From Aliishimia ponticola (GTDB lineage: Bacteria > Pseudomonadota > Alphaproteobacteria > Rhodobacterales > Rhodobacteraceae): a stretch of 64,000 nt of DNA. The translations under genes were made by a program, and so were the position numbers. Location of the stretch: positions 186,001 to 250,000 of the forward strand of contig NZ_SRKY01000005.1 in the NCBI RefSeq assembly GCF_004803475.1. Reading direction: 5' to 3'. Shown here piece by piece: positions 19,551 to 29,870 of the stretch (position 1 is its first letter; every line of letters starts with the position of its first letter). The notes beneath the pieces are model-generated. The model did not search any database and had not been told where the DNA came from. It saw only the letters and a program-made list of their open reading frames with translations.

Positions 19551-19597
19551 AATGGGTCGGTCTGCTATCCCGTCTGGACGGCGAGAGGGAGGCTTGC

Positions 19598-20815
19598 ATG
19601 AAACAGACGTGGCGGTGGTTCGGGCCGCAAGACACGGTGAGTGTGGCCGATATGCTGCAAGCCGGGGTACAGGGCGTCGTTTCGGCGCTGCATCACGTGC
19701 CGACGGGCGCGGTCTGGACCCCCGATGACATCCGCGCGCGCCAGCAAGAGATTGCCCACCTGCCCGGCGGCGAACCTTCTGGCCTTGGGTGGGACGTGGT
19801 CGAAAGCCTGCCCGTGTCCGAAGATATCAAGCGCCAGACGGGGGAATGGCGCGCCCATATCGCGGCCTACAAGACCAGCCTTGAACATATCGCCGCGGCC
19901 GGTATCGAGGTGATCTGCTATAACTTCATGCCGGTGCTTGACTGGACGCGCACCGATCTGGCGGCGCTGCGCCCCGATGGCGCGACCTGCATGCGTTTCG
20001 ACAACGTGGATTTCGCCGCTTTCGATCTGTTCATTTTGAAACGTGAGGATGCGCCGCATGGCCTGCCCAAGGCAGAGATCGACGCCGCACGCGCCCGGTT
20101 CGACCAGATGAGTGATCCGCAGCGAAGCGCACTGGCGCGCAACATTGTATGCGGTCTGCCCGGTGCGGCGGAATCGTTCTCTCTGGACCAGTTGCGCGAC
20201 CAGTTGGCGCTCTATCGCGATATTGATGCGGATCGCCTGCGCGCGAATTTCATCGATTTCCTGACCGAGGTTATCCCGGTTGCCGAACGTCTGGGCCTGC
20301 GCATGTGCTGCCATCCCGATGACCCGCCTTTCGATCTGCTTGGACTGCCGCGCATCATGTCGACAGAGGCCGATTACCAGCGCATTCTGGACGCGGTGGA
20401 CAGTGTGGCCAATGGCGTCACGCTTTGTACCGGCTCGCTTGGGGTCCGGGCAGATAACGACTTGCCGGGCATGATGGCGCGGATGGGGGACCGGGTGCAT
20501 TTCCTGCACCTTCGCAACACGACGCGCGAATCAAATACCCCGCGCGGTGCCTTCCATGAAGCGCGTCATCTGGAAGGGGACACGGATATGGTGGCGGTCA
20601 TCGCCGCCGTGCTACGCGAAGAGGCGCTGCGCCGTGCCGCCGGCCGTGCCGATGCGATCATTCCGATGCGGCCCGATCATGGGCAGGACATTTTGGACGA
20701 TCACGCGCGCCGCGCGCAGCCCGGATATCCGGCGATTGGGCGGCTCAAGGGGCTGGCAGAGCTTCGCGGGATCGAGACGGCTTTGAAGCATCCCAGCGTG
20801 GGGGGGGGAGCGTGA
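19598..20815 (+). CDS. uxuA: Mannonate dehydratase
   Basis: Dehydrates D-mannonate to 2-keto-3-deoxygluconate in the glucuronate branch. The 405-residue protein has the xylose-isomerase-like TIM-barrel features of UxuA: MKQTWRWFGPQDTVSVADM at the start, VPTGAVWTPDDI, YNFMPVLDWTRTDL, and metal-site histidine and cysteine segments (RMCCHPDDPPFDLLGLPRI, FLHLRNTTRE, MRPDHGQDILDD). GGGAGG precedes the ATG by about 8 bases. Its stop overlaps the next gene's GTG start, so the two uronate genes are translationally coupled. Confidence 0.96.
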   Translation: MKQTWRWFGPQDTVSVADMLQAGVQGVVSALHHVPTGAVWTPDDIRARQQEIAHLPGGEPSGLGWDVVESLPVSEDIKRQTGEWRAHIAAYKTSLEHIAAAGIEVICYNFMPVLDWTRTDLAALRPDGATCMRFDNVDFAAFDLFILKREDAPHGLPKAEIDAARARFDQMSDPQRSALARNIVCGLPGAAESFSLDQLRDQLALYRDIDADRLRANFIDFLTEVIPVAERLGLRMCCHPDDPPFDLLGLPRIMSTEADYQRILDAVDSVANGVTLCTGSLGVRADNDLPGMMARMGDRVHFLHLRNTTRESNTPRGAFHEARHLEGDTDMVAVIAAVLREEALRRAAGRADAIIPMRPDHGQDILDDHARRAQPGYPAIGRLKGLAELRGIETALKHPSVGGGA

Positions 20816-22287
20816 CCTCCGCGCCGCGACTGTCCAGCCTGGCGGGGATCAACGAGGGTGTGACTCTTCCGGGATACGATCCTTCGGCACATGGGGCGGG
20901 GATCGTTCATCTTGGCATGGGGGCGTTCCACCGAGCGCATCAGGCGGTCTATACCGACGCGGCCTTGGCATCGGGCGGTGGCTACTGGCGCATTATCGGG
21001 GTCAGCTTGCGCAGCCGAACGGCGGTGGACCAGGTTGCACCGCAAAACGGCCTGTTCACCGTGCTGGAACGGAGCAGCGCCGGGACATCCGCCCGCATCA
21101 TCGGTTCTATCGCGGACGTTGTCGGGGGGGAGGGAGCCGCGGCGCAGGCTTTGTCGCAAATGACGCGGCCTCAGACCCGAATCGTGACGATGACGGTGAC
21201 TGAAAAGGCCTATGGCATCGACCGGGAAACCGGCGGTGCGGAAGTGTCTCACCCTGCCGTTGCGGGCGATCTTGCGCATCCGGATGCACCGAAAGGTGTC
21301 TTGGGACTGCTGGTCGCCGCGTTGCGCGTGCGGCGAGAGCAAGGAACGCCGCCTTTTACGGTCTTGTGCTGCGATAACCTGCCGGAGAACGGCGCATTGC
21401 TGCGGGGCGGCGTGATCGACTTTGCCCGCCGCATTGATGGCCCTCTCGCGGATTGGATCGCTGAAACAGTGCCGTTCCCGTCTTGCATGGTGGACCGCAT
21501 CACGCCTGCGGCCACGGAAAGTACGCTGAAAGATGCAATCCGCGCCACGGGATTTGCAGATCGCGCCGCGATCGAGACGGAACCTTTCACCCAGTGGGTC
21601 ATCGAAGATCGGTTCGCGGATGGGCGGCCAGACTGGGAAGCCGGCGGGGCGGTCTTCGTCGACGATGTCCGGCCCTATGAGTTGATGAAGCTGCGTATGC
21701 TCAACGGCGCGCATAGCATGTTGGCCTATGCCGGGCATCTTGCCGGTCATGTCCATGTGCGCGACGTGATGACCGACCCGGATCTGAGCCTGCTTGTGGA
21801 ACGGCAGATGTGTGCCGCGCAAGCCACCTTGCCGGTGGTGGAGGCGGTGGATCTGGATATGTATCGTGCCGATCTGCTGGACCGGTTTCGCAATACCGCC
21901 ATCGCCCACGCGACCGTGCAAATCGCGATGGATGGAACGCAAAAGTTGCCGCAACGGATATTCGCCCCGGCATTGGACGCCATGCGCGCGGGGCAAGACC
22001 TTGGCCCCTATGCCTTCGCGACCGCCGCTTGGATGTGCTTTGTCGTGCGGCACAAAAACAGCGCGGAGGCGGTGCTGCGCGATCCAATGGCGGATGTGCT
22101 GCGCGACAGCCTGTCCTCTGCACAATCCGCGCCGGAGATCGTCGCCGCCCTATCCGCCATCAAAGGCGTCGTGCCGCAGGGCCTGAGCCAAGATAAAGGC
22201 TGGCGGAACGCGGTGACCGCGCGGCTGGGCAGGATGCTTACCGATGGGATTCGCGCGGCAATCACCGCCGAAATAGAGATCGGCTAA
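20812..22287 (+). CDS. uxuB: Mannitol dehydrogenase family oxidoreductase, probable fructuronate reductase
   Basis: NAD(H)-dependent polyol dehydrogenase-like enzyme of 491 residues, expected to reduce D-fructuronate to D-mannonate. The N-terminal nucleotide site is GIVHLGMGAFHRAHQAVYTD, and the family motifs RMLNGAHSMLAY and the KLRML block with the catalytic-lysine region are visible. GTG start in GTGA overlap with uxuA, preceded by GGGGGGGGAG. Sequence alone does not separate fructuronate reductase from mannitol dehydrogenase; the uxaC-uxuA context decides for UxuB. The set UxaC-UxuB-UxuA makes a complete route to KDG. Confidence 0.87.
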   Translation: MTSAPRLSSLAGINEGVTLPGYDPSAHGAGIVHLGMGAFHRAHQAVYTDAALASGGGYWRIIGVSLRSRTAVDQVAPQNGLFTVLERSSAGTSARIIGSIADVVGGEGAAAQALSQMTRPQTRIVTMTVTEKAYGIDRETGGAEVSHPAVAGDLAHPDAPKGVLGLLVAALRVRREQGTPPFTVLCCDNLPENGALLRGGVIDFARRIDGPLADWIAETVPFPSCMVDRITPAATESTLKDAIRATGFADRAAIETEPFTQWVIEDRFADGRPDWEAGGAVFVDDVRPYELMKLRMLNGAHSMLAYAGHLAGHVHVRDVMTDPDLSLLVERQMCAAQATLPVVEAVDLDMYRADLLDRFRNTAIAHATVQIAMDGTQKLPQRIFAPALDAMRAGQDLGPYAFATAAWMCFVVRHKNSAEAVLRDPMADVLRDSLSSAQSAPEIVAALSAIKGVVPQGLSQDKGWRNAVTARLGRMLTDGIRAAITAEIEIG

Positions 22288-22358
22288 GCCGCGCCGCGAT
22301 TGCGATGCGCTGGCTGGGCCGCTATGGCGAGGGAAACCAATGGAAGGAGCGCGGCCGC

Positions 22359-22544
22359 GTGACCGGTGTAACCTTGACCCCAACCCTCGCAACGATCCTG
22401 TTCGTGATCGCGTGCCTGTGTGGCTACAAGTATCGACGGGTATGGAAAGCAGAAGGCCCGCGTTGGCAGCTATGGCTTTGGGGCGTGTTGGCGGCGGCCG
22501 GATTGCTGATTCTTGGCTTCGTACCGCTTGATCTGACGGGTTAA
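22359..22544 (+). CDS. Small two-helix membrane protein of unknown function
   Basis: A 61-residue protein with two hydrophobic segments (LATILFVIACLCGY and WLWGVLAAAGLLILGFV) joined by a basic stretch (KYRRVWKAEGPRW). I chose the GTG at 22359, which has GAAGGAG 11 bases upstream; an ATG at 22305 adds a polar, unconserved-looking leader. It follows the uxuB-like gene by 71 bases, and its stop codon overlaps the nqrM stop on the other strand. I do not recognise a family. Its position beside the Na+-NQR genes may be coincidence. Confidence 0.55.
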   Translation: MTGVTLTPTLATILFVIACLCGYKYRRVWKAEGPRWQLWLWGVLAAAGLLILGFVPLDLTG

Positions 22545-22786
22545 ACCGCGTCTTCGTTCAAGCCGGCGCGTTCCAGCATCTTCTTGGCGCGTGGGCATTG
22601 CAGCCGGTCGCGCAGGGGGCTGTCGGGATCGACTTCCTTGTGACAGACCAGACAGTGATCGGCGTCCCCCACCGCGTTCAACCCGCCACAGCTTCCCTGA
22701 ATGCGCCGTCCCATCAGCATGACGCCCAGGGCCATGCCCAGAACGACGAGCAGAAGAAGCGCGAAGGTGAAGAGGAAGGTTGTCAT
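22541..22786 (-). CDS. nqrM: Na+-NQR maturation protein NqrM
   Basis: An 81-residue membrane-anchored protein with an N-terminal helix (TTFLFTFALLLLVVLGMALGV). A cysteine-bearing block follows (GSCGGLNAVGDADHCLVCHKE) and a fourth cysteine in RLQCPRAKK. NqrM (DUF539) is required for assembly of Na+-translocating NADH:quinone reductase, and its conserved cysteines are thought to deliver or coordinate iron for the NqrD/NqrE site. It lies 23 bases downstream of apbE on the same strand; both diverge from nqrA. The family call rests on the SCGGL motif, size and context. Confidence 0.88.
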   Translation of the reverse strand: MTTFLFTFALLLLVVLGMALGVMLMGRRIQGSCGGLNAVGDADHCLVCHKEVDPDSPLRDRLQCPRAKKMLERAGLNEDAV

Positions 22787-22809
22787 GACGGCGGGGGCTC
22801 CGATCAGTG

Positions 22810-23838
22810 TCAGGCGGTCAGCTTGGCAAAGCTTGGGCTGGCCGTTGTCTTGAAGGAAAGATGGTCCGCCTCGCTGTCGCGTTCAACAAACAAAACCGCG
22901 AGGTTTTGTGCCGCTGCGATTTCCATGCCGCGCTCGCGTCCCAGAATCAGCATCGCGGTCGCCCATGCGTCCGCCAGCATTGCGTTCGGGGCGACAACCG
23001 TGGCCGACGCGGTCTTGTGCGTGATCGGGCGGCCTGTTGCCGGGTCGATCACGTGGGAGAATCGCTGTCCATCGACTTCGAAGTAGTTCCGGTAATCACC
23101 GGAGGATGCGAGACCAACGCCGGACACGCCGACGACATCCAGAACGCCGCGCGTATGCGCTTCGGGCGTTTCGACGCCGATTCGCCACGGCTGACCTTCT
23201 GCGTTGCGGCCCGATGCGTAAAGATCGCCGCCGATCTCGACCATGTAGTCGGTGATTCCCAGCTTTTCGATTGCACGGCCCACGTGGTCCGCACCGAATC
23301 CCTTGCCGATTGCGGACAGGTATACCTGCGCATCGTCCTGCGTTTTCTGCAGCTGGCGAGAGCCGACCTTCAACGTGTTGCCATGGCCGGAGCGGGCCTG
23401 TGCCTGTTCGATCTGCGCGTCGGCGGGCAGCTCACGCGCACCCGGCGCACCAAAGCCCCACAGCTCGATCAGCGGACCCATGGTTGTATCAAAGCGGCCT
23501 TCGCTGGCGATGTGCACGGTCTCTGCGGCGTGCATGACCTCTGCCAGTTCGGGCGAAATTTCCATTGGGGCAGAACCGTTTGCCGCGTTGAAGCGGGAAA
23601 TCTCGGAGCTGGCATCCCAGTTCGACATCTGGCGGTTCACCTGCGCCAAGGCGGTATCGATGGCGGCTTGAACCTGAGTCTCTTTGATGTCGCTTGGCAC
23701 GTCGACAGCGACGACATTGTAGGTGGTTCCCATGGTCATGCCCGACAGCTTGAACAGCGACGTGCCCGATTTGCAGGCAGCAAGCGCGAGTGGCATGAGC
23801 ATGATGGTACGACGGGAAAGCTTGATCTGGTCGGGCAC
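22810..23838 (-). CDS. apbE: FAD:protein FMN transferase ApbE
   Basis: Periplasmic lipoprotein that uses FAD to attach FMN covalently to threonines of NqrB and NqrC. The 342-residue precursor has a lipobox (LALAAC at about residues 16-21). Family blocks include GMTMGTTYNVVA, NRQMSNWDASSEISRFN, IGKGFGADHVGRAIEKLG, MVEIGGDLYASGRN, HVIDPATGRPI and an Asp/Ser metal region in LADAWATAMLILG. Its location next to nqrA and the flavinylation motifs in NqrB and NqrC fix its partner. First gene of the apbE-nqrM unit. Confidence 0.95.
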   Translation of the reverse strand: MPDQIKLSRRTIMLMPLALAACKSGTSLFKLSGMTMGTTYNVVAVDVPSDIKETQVQAAIDTALAQVNRQMSNWDASSEISRFNAANGSAPMEISPELAEVMHAAETVHIASEGRFDTTMGPLIELWGFGAPGARELPADAQIEQAQARSGHGNTLKVGSRQLQKTQDDAQVYLSAIGKGFGADHVGRAIEKLGITDYMVEIGGDLYASGRNAEGQPWRIGVETPEAHTRGVLDVVGVSGVGLASSGDYRNYFEVDGQRFSHVIDPATGRPITHKTASATVVAPNAMLADAWATAMLILGRERGMEIAAAQNLAVLFVERDSEADHLSFKTTASPSFAKLTA

Positions 23839-24007
23839 GAATGGACCTCTTGTCTGGGTCGAATGTAGGCGTATTCAGTCTGGCGGCTTTTCCGCGACAT
23901 TACTGGGCAGTTCAACAAAAAAGTTCATTTTTCGCCCGAAATCCACTTTCGTCCCGCGCCCGGGTGATGCAAAAGCCAGCGAACACTCCGGATAGAGGAT
24001 ATCGACA

Positions 24008-25351
24008 GTGAAGCGTTTTTCGCTGCGCAAAGGCTTGAATGTGCCGATCCAGGGCGCTCCCAGTTCTCAAATCGAAGAACGTGCACCGGTCCGCACGGTC
24101 GCCATTCTTGGCGATGACTATGTCGGGCTGAAGCCACGGTTGCTTGTTGCCGAAGGCGACAAGGTCGTGGCGGGTACACCCATTCTTATAAACAAGGATG
24201 TCCCGGAGGCGCAGATCGTCTCTCCGGTGGCGGGCGAAGTTACCGCCATCCACCGCGGGGCACGCCGTAAACTGATCAGCATCGAAATTGCGGTCGACAC
24301 CAAGGGCGGTGATCCGATCGATTTCTCGCAGGTTGGCGATGCCGCCACGCGCGAAGGGCTGGTCGAACGGCTTTGCGCGGCTGGTCTGTGGACTGCGTTC
24401 CGCACGCGGCCCTATTCCAAAGTGCCCGCGCCCGATGCCGTGCCTGCTGCGATCTATGTGAACGCGATGGACACCGAGCCGTTGGCCGCCGACCCGATGG
24501 TCGCCATTGGCGAGGATGCCGAAGCCTTCGCAGCGGGTCTTGCAGCGGTGGCGAAACTGTCCGGCGGCACGACATATCTGTGCCACGCAGACGGGGCGAA
24601 TGTTCCCGGCGCTGATACGGCGGGTGTCGAATCGGCGGCATTTTCCGGGCCGCACCCGGCGGGCCTGTCAGGCACGCATATGCATTTCCTTGAGCCGCCG
24701 ACCGCCGCAAAAAGCGTTTGGACCATCGGCTATCAGGATGTGATCGTGATCGGCCGCCTTATGATGACGGGCAAGTACGATGCGCGCTGCATCATCGCCC
24801 TTGCCGGGCCGGTCTGTGCGAATCCCCGTCTGGTGCGCACGATCGCCGGCGCGTCGATGCTGGAATTGGCCGCCGCTGACATGCCAAAGGATGTGCCGGT
24901 GCGTGTGATCTCCGGTTCGGTTCTAAGCGGACGCATGGGCGATGGCCCAAGCGCCTATCTGGGTCGCTACGCGCGCCAGATCACGCTGATCGAAGAGGAT
25001 CGCAAGCAAATCCCAATGGGCTGGATTCGTCCGATGTTCGCGAAATACGCGGTGCAGCCTGTCCTTGGGTCTGCTCTGTCGAAGCGGGCCTTCCCGCTGA
25101 CATCGAACCTGAATGGCGGTCGCCGCGCGATGGTGCCGTTGGGCACGTTCGAAAAGCTGATGCCGCAGGACTTCCTGCCGACGCAATTGCTGCGCGCATT
25201 GCTGGTTATGGACACGGATCAGGCGCAAGCGCTTGGGGCGCTGGAACTGGACGAGGAAGACCTTGGCCTCGTCGGGTTTGCCTGCCCTGCAAAATATGAA
25301 TACGGGATCGCACTGCGCGATAACCTGACCAAGATCGAGAAAGAGGGGTGA
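24008..25351 (+). CDS. nqrA: Na+-translocating NADH:quinone reductase subunit A
   Basis: Membrane-associated cytoplasmic subunit of Na+-NQR implicated in quinone binding, 447 residues. The N-terminus (KRFSLRKGLNVPIQGAP) and the biotinyl-lipoyl-like hammerhead (LLVAEGDKVVAGTPILINKD, VSPVAGEVTAIHRGARR) are characteristic. The C-terminal third has the FPLTSNLNGGRRAMVPLGTFEKLMP block. The start is preceded by AGAGGATATCGACAG. It begins a six-gene operon with overlapping or adjoining genes and diverges from apbE-nqrM. RNF is excluded because RNF lacks an NqrA homologue. Confidence 0.96.
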   Translation: MKRFSLRKGLNVPIQGAPSSQIEERAPVRTVAILGDDYVGLKPRLLVAEGDKVVAGTPILINKDVPEAQIVSPVAGEVTAIHRGARRKLISIEIAVDTKGGDPIDFSQVGDAATREGLVERLCAAGLWTAFRTRPYSKVPAPDAVPAAIYVNAMDTEPLAADPMVAIGEDAEAFAAGLAAVAKLSGGTTYLCHADGANVPGADTAGVESAAFSGPHPAGLSGTHMHFLEPPTAAKSVWTIGYQDVIVIGRLMMTGKYDARCIIALAGPVCANPRLVRTIAGASMLELAAADMPKDVPVRVISGSVLSGRMGDGPSAYLGRYARQITLIEEDRKQIPMGWIRPMFAKYAVQPVLGSALSKRAFPLTSNLNGGRRAMVPLGTFEKLMPQDFLPTQLLRALLVMDTDQAQALGALELDEEDLGLVGFACPAKYEYGIALRDNLTKIEKEG

Positions 25352-25354
25352 ACC

Positions 25355-26554
25355 TTGGGTCTGCGTAACTTCTTCGATCGGATCGAGCCGCATTTCGAAA
25401 AGGGCGGCAAGTGGGAGCGGTACTTCCCCATCTACGAGATGGTGGAAAGCTTCCTTTATACGCCGAAAACCGTCACGACCGTTGCGCCCCATGCGCGGTC
25501 TTACATCGATATGAAGCGGATCATGACCTATGTGGTGATCGCGACGATCCCATGTATCCTGATGGCGCTGTACAACACCGGGTATCAGACCAACCTGGCC
25601 CTTGCGGAATATGAGGCAACTGGCTGGCGTGCGGCGATCATTTCGGGGCTGGGCATCGGTTTCAACCCCGCGAACCCGCTGGCGAATATGGCGCATGGTC
25701 TGCTGTATTTCCTTCCGGTCTACATCACGACGCTGGTCGCCGGCGGCATTTTCGAGGTGATTTTCGCCACGGTGCGCAAGCACGAGGTGAACGAAGGCTT
25801 CCTTGTGTCGTCCATGCTTTATGCGCTGATCGTTCCGGCGACGACGCCGCTTTGGCAGGTTGCGCTGGGCATCATCTTTGGGGTGGTGATCGGCAAGGAA
25901 GTCTTTGGCGGTACCGGCAAGAACTTCCTCAACCCGGCGCTGACGGGCCGCGCGTTCCTGTACTTTGCCTATCCGGCGCAGATGTCGGGTGATTCCGTCT
26001 GGGTGCCCGTGGACGGGTATACCGGCGCGACGGCCCTGGCGGTTTCTGCCTCTGACGGGTTTCAGGAACTCGCCGCGCGCGGCATGACATGGTGGGACAG
26101 CTTCCTTGGCTTTATCCCCGGCTCGCTTGGTGAAACATCGACACTTGCCTGCCTGATCGGCCTCGTCTTCCTGCTGGCCACGAAGATTGCCAACTATCGC
26201 ATGGTGGTCGGCTGTCTGGCGGGGATGATCGGGTTCTCGCTGCTGCTGAACTGGATCGGGTCCGACAGTAACCCGATGTTCGCGATGCCGTGGTATTGGC
26301 ACCTTGTCGTGGGTGGCTATGCGTTCGGGCTGGTCTTCATGGTGACAGAGCCTGTTTCGGGCGCGCACACCAATATGGGCCGCTATATCTATGGTGCGCT
26401 CATCGGGTTCATGGTGGTGATGATCCGGGTGATCAACCCGGCCTTCCCCGAGGGCATGATGCTCGCCATTCTCTTCGGTAACGTCTTCGCGCCGTTGATC
26501 GACCACTTCGTCGTTCAGGCCAACATCAAACGCAGGGCAAAGCGCAATGCCTGA
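25355..26554 (+). CDS. nqrB: Na+-NQR subunit B
   Basis: Integral membrane subunit with covalent FMN, riboflavin and part of the Na+ path; 399 residues and about ten helices. The FMN-attachment motif is YTGATAL, predicting T226 as the flavinylated residue. The start codon is TTG (25355), an uncommon choice supported by AAGAGGGG 6 bases upstream and by the family's [14 protein letters not shown]-type N-terminus. It begins 3 bases after the nqrA stop and overlaps nqrC by 8 bases. Confidence 0.96.
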   Translation: MGLRNFFDRIEPHFEKGGKWERYFPIYEMVESFLYTPKTVTTVAPHARSYIDMKRIMTYVVIATIPCILMALYNTGYQTNLALAEYEATGWRAAIISGLGIGFNPANPLANMAHGLLYFLPVYITTLVAGGIFEVIFATVRKHEVNEGFLVSSMLYALIVPATTPLWQVALGIIFGVVIGKEVFGGTGKNFLNPALTGRAFLYFAYPAQMSGDSVWVPVDGYTGATALAVSASDGFQELAARGMTWWDSFLGFIPGSLGETSTLACLIGLVFLLATKIANYRMVVGCLAGMIGFSLLLNWIGSDSNPMFAMPWYWHLVVGGYAFGLVFMVTEPVSGAHTNMGRYIYGALIGFMVVMIRVINPAFPEGMMLAILFGNVFAPLIDHFVVQANIKRRAKRNA

Positions 26555-27362
26555 CGATCAGAATAAATCCCAACCCAAAGGCGCATTGCGCCGGTTCCTC
26601 GCTCTTTCGCCCGACTCGGTGCCAAAGACGATCTTCATCGCGGTCGCGGTCTGCCTTGTTGCATCCATGATCGTGTCGGCTGCCGCCGTGGCGTTGCGCC
26701 CGTTGCAGGCGGTCAATGCGCTCAAGGACAAGCAGATCAACATTCTGCAGGTCGCCGGTATCTACGACCCGGACGCCGACGTGATCGAATCCTTCGCGGC
26801 GTTTGAACCGCATGTGCTGGAGCTTGAGACAGGCACCTTCGCGGATCAGTTCGATCCGGCTTCGTTTGATGACCGTGCCGCTGCGGATGATCCGTCGCTG
26901 TCGGTCGCGCTGGTGAACGACCCGGCGGGCATTGGCCGCAAAGCGGAATATGTCACGGTCTATCTGCTGCGCGACGCAGCGGGTGAGATCGACAAGGTGA
27001 TCCTGCCGATCCACGGCTACGGGCTTTGGTCCACGCTGTACGGCTTTATCGCGCTGGAAGAGAACGGGAACGAGATTTACGGCCTCCAGTTCTATGAACA
27101 TGCCGAAACGCCCGGCCTTGGGGCCGAGGTAGACAACCCGCGCTGGAAGGCGCAGTGGAACGGCAAGAAACTAAGGGATGACGACGGCACGCTGCAAATC
27201 AGCGTGTCCAAGACCGCGCCTCCCGCGGGCGAGGAATACCATATCGACGCGCTGGCCGGGGCGACCCTGACCTCCGTCGGTGTCGATAACCTTGTCACGT
27301 TCTGGATGGGCGAAGCGGGATACGAACCTTTCCTTGAGAACCTCAAAGCGGGGAACATCTGA
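26547..27362 (+). CDS. nqrC: Na+-NQR subunit C
   Basis: Subunit with one N-terminal membrane helix ([22 protein letters not shown]) and a periplasmic FMN-binding domain, 271 residues. The flavinylation motif ALAGATLTS predicts covalent FMN on T240. A central [16 protein letters not shown] block is family-typical. It accepts electrons within the complex and passes them towards NqrB. It overlaps nqrB at the start (8 bases) and nqrD at the end (TGATG). Confidence 0.96.
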   Translation: MPDDQNKSQPKGALRRFLALSPDSVPKTIFIAVAVCLVASMIVSAAAVALRPLQAVNALKDKQINILQVAGIYDPDADVIESFAAFEPHVLELETGTFADQFDPASFDDRAAADDPSLSVALVNDPAGIGRKAEYVTVYLLRDAAGEIDKVILPIHGYGLWSTLYGFIALEENGNEIYGLQFYEHAETPGLGAEVDNPRWKAQWNGKKLRDDDGTLQISVSKTAPPAGEEYHIDALAGATLTSVGVDNLVTFWMGEAGYEPFLENLKAGNI

Positions 27363-28015
27363 TGGCCCATAAACGCAGAGAAATGTTGATCGATCCGCTC
27401 GTCGACAACAACCCGATCACGCTTCAGGTGCTGGGCATCTGTTCGGCGTTGGCGGTGACGTCCTCCTTGCAGGTCGCGTTCGTCATGTCGATCGCGGTGA
27501 CGCTGGTCACCGGGTTCTCGTCGATGTTCATCTCGATGATCCGCAACCAGATACCGGGGTCGATCCGGATCATCGTGCAGATGGTCGTGATCGCGTCGCT
27601 CGTGATTCTTGTCGATCAGCTTCTCAAGGCCTTCGCCTTCGAGATTTCCAAAACGCTGTCGGTCTTTGTTGGTCTGATCATCACGAACTGTATCGTGATG
27701 GGCCGGGCAGAAGCCTTCGCGATGAAGAACCCGCCGCTGGACAGCTTTATCGACGGTGTCGGCAACGGGCTTGGCTACGGCCTGATCCTGATGATGGTCG
27801 GTGTCATCCGCGAATTGTTCGGCGCTGGCAGCCTGTTCGGCATCACGATCCTTGAGACGGTGAACAACGGTGGCTGGTACGTGCCCAACGGCCTGCTGCT
27901 GCTGCCGCCGTCGGCGTTCTTCATCATCGGCCTGATCATCTGGGCGTTCCGCACGTGGAAACCGGCCCAGGTCGAAGAGCGTGAATACAAGATCCAAGCG
28001 GTTGAGGCGCACTGA
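27362..28015 (+). CDS. nqrD: Na+-NQR subunit D
   Basis: A 217-residue, six-helix membrane subunit, homologous to RnfE, that with NqrE forms the membrane core holding an iron centre. Recognisable are the [20 protein letters not shown] block, with the inverted-repeat cysteine region, and [22 protein letters not shown]. It overlaps nqrC and nqrE by single bases (TGATG), so stoichiometric translation is expected. Confidence 0.95.
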   Translation: MAHKRREMLIDPLVDNNPITLQVLGICSALAVTSSLQVAFVMSIAVTLVTGFSSMFISMIRNQIPGSIRIIVQMVVIASLVILVDQLLKAFAFEISKTLSVFVGLIITNCIVMGRAEAFAMKNPPLDSFIDGVGNGLGYGLILMMVGVIRELFGAGSLFGITILETVNNGGWYVPNGLLLLPPSAFFIIGLIIWAFRTWKPAQVEEREYKIQAVEAH

Positions 28016-28623
28016 TGGAAGAGTTGATTTCCCTCGCGGTCAAGGCGATCTTCGTCGAGAACCTGGCCCTGTCCTTCTTCCTTGGCATGTGTACCTTCAT
28101 CGCCGTGTCCAAGAAGATTTCCACGGCTATCGGCCTTGGTATTTCGGTCATGGTGGTCCAGTCGATCACCGTGCCGGCGAACAACCTGATCCTGACCTAT
28201 CTGCTTGCGCCCGGGGCGCTGGCTTGGGCCGGGTTCCCGGATGTGGACCTGACCTTCCTTGGCCTGATCTCCTATATCGGGGTGATCGCCGCGCTGGTGC
28301 AGATCCTCGAGATGGTTCTCGATAAGTATTTCCCGCCGCTCTACAACGCGCTGGGCGTGTTCCTGCCGCTGATCACCGTGAACTGCGCGATCCTTGGTGG
28401 CTCGCTCTTCATGGTGGAACGGGGCTATGACCTTGCGGAATCCGTGACCTATGGCGTGTCCTCCGGCTTTGGCTGGGCGCTGGCGATCACGGCGATGGCG
28501 GGTGTGCGCGAGAAGCTGAAATATTCCGACATCCCGGATGGGCTGCAGGGGCTTGGCATCACCTTCATTACGGCGGGCTTGATGGCGATGGCCTTCATGT
28601 CGTTCTCCGGCGTGAAACTGTAA
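28015..28623 (+). CDS. nqrE: Na+-NQR subunit E
   Basis: A 202-residue, six-helix membrane subunit, homologous to RnfA, paired with NqrD. Family blocks seen are [17 protein letters not shown], with the cysteine thought to ligate the intramembrane iron, and [22 protein letters not shown], with the second cysteine. The start overlaps the nqrD stop and nqrF begins 12 bases after its stop. NqrM is the likely maturation factor for this metal site. Confidence 0.95.
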   Translation: MEELISLAVKAIFVENLALSFFLGMCTFIAVSKKISTAIGLGISVMVVQSITVPANNLILTYLLAPGALAWAGFPDVDLTFLGLISYIGVIAALVQILEMVLDKYFPPLYNALGVFLPLITVNCAILGGSLFMVERGYDLAESVTYGVSSGFGWALAITAMAGVREKLKYSDIPDGLQGLGITFITAGLMAMAFMSFSGVKL

Positions 28624-28635
28624 GGGGGCGCGACG

Positions 28636-29859
28636 ATGACAACTTTCGCACTTGGCATCTTGCTGTTCACCCTGATCGTGCTGGCGCTTGTCGGTGTGAT
28701 CCTTGCGGCGCGCTCGCGTCTGGTGTCGACCGGCAATGTCAACATCACCATCAACGGCGAAAAGACGATCTCTGTTCCGGCGGGGGGCAAGCTGCTGCAG
28801 ACGCTGGCGGAACAGAAACTGTTCGTGCCGTCGGCCTGTGGCGGTGGCGGAACCTGCGCGCAGTGCCGCGTCCGGATCCACTCTGGCGGCGGATCGATCC
28901 TGCCGACCGAAGAAAGCCACATCACCAAGCGTGAAGCAGCCTGTGGCGATCGCCTGTCGTGTCAGGTCGCCGTCAAGCAGGACATGGAAGTCGAAGTCCC
29001 CGAAGAGGTGTTCGGCGTCAAGAAATGGGAATGCACCGTCCGTTCCAACGACAACGTGGCGACATTCATCAAGAACCTTGTGCTGGAATTGCCCGAGGGC
29101 GAGGACGTGAACTTCCGCGCGGGTGGTTACATCCAGATCGAAGCCCCGGCGCATTCGCTGGATTACAAGGACTTCGACATAGGCAAGGAATACCACGAGG
29201 ATTGGGACAAGTTTAATTTGTGGCAATACCATTCCGAGGTGTCCGAGCCGATTGAACGCGCCTACTCCATGGCCAACTATCCGGATGAGAAGGGCGTGAT
29301 CATGCTGAACGTCCGCGTGGCATCACCGCCGCCGGGCACGGAAGGCATACCGCCGGGCCAAATGTCGTCCTACATCTTCAACCTGAAGCCGGGCGACAAG
29401 GTGACGATCTCTGGTCCGTTCGGCGAGTTCTTTGCGCGCGAGACCGAAAAAGAGATGATCTTCATCGGTGGCGGTGCGGGTATGGCCCCGATGCGGAGCC
29501 ACATCTTTGACCAGCTCAAGCGCCTCAAGAACCGCAATCGTAAGATCACCTTCTGGTACGGTGCGCGTTCGAAGAAAGAGATGTTCTTCGTCGAGGATTT
29601 CGACCAGCTTGACGAGGAGTTCGAGAACTTCACCTGGCACGTCGCCCTGTCGGACGCGCTGCCGGAGGATGAATGGACGGGGTATACCGGCTTCATTCAC
29701 AATGTTCTGTACGAAGAATACCTCAAAAACCATCCGGCGCCCGAAGATTGCGAATACTACATGTGTGGTCCGCCAATCATGAACCAATCGGTCATCAACA
29801 TGCTGCTTGAGCTTGGTGTGGACCGTGACGATATCATGCTGGATGACTTCGGCGGATAA
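28636..29859 (+). CDS. nqrF: Na+-NQR subunit F (NADH dehydrogenase)
   Basis: Electron-entry subunit that oxidises NADH, 407 residues. An N-terminal anchor ([20 protein letters not shown]) precedes a 2Fe-2S ferredoxin domain with ligands C68, C74, C77 and C109. A ferredoxin-reductase module follows, with FAD motif RAYSMANYP and NAD-binding segments [14 protein letters not shown] and [10 protein letters not shown]. The C-terminus DDFGG is normal for the family. It completes nqrABCDEF, and a hairpin follows directly. Confidence 0.97.
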   Translation: MTTFALGILLFTLIVLALVGVILAARSRLVSTGNVNITINGEKTISVPAGGKLLQTLAEQKLFVPSACGGGGTCAQCRVRIHSGGGSILPTEESHITKREAACGDRLSCQVAVKQDMEVEVPEEVFGVKKWECTVRSNDNVATFIKNLVLELPEGEDVNFRAGGYIQIEAPAHSLDYKDFDIGKEYHEDWDKFNLWQYHSEVSEPIERAYSMANYPDEKGVIMLNVRVASPPPGTEGIPPGQMSSYIFNLKPGDKVTISGPFGEFFARETEKEMIFIGGGAGMAPMRSHIFDQLKRLKNRNRKITFWYGARSKKEMFFVEDFDQLDEEFENFTWHVALSDALPEDEWTGYTGFIHNVLYEEYLKNHPAPEDCEYYMCGPPIMNQSVINMLLELGVDRDDIMLDDFGG

Positions 29860-29870
29860 CCAATGATCTT

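Noticed and set aside
24923-26506. 527-codon open frame opposite nqrA-nqrB
   Set aside because: Shadow of strongly supported nqr genes; Arg/His-rich with no domains.
24008-29859. RNF electron transport complex
   Set aside because: NqrD/E and NqrC resemble Rnf subunits, but NqrA, an NqrF with ferredoxin plus FAD/NAD domains, and NqrM identify Na+-NQR.
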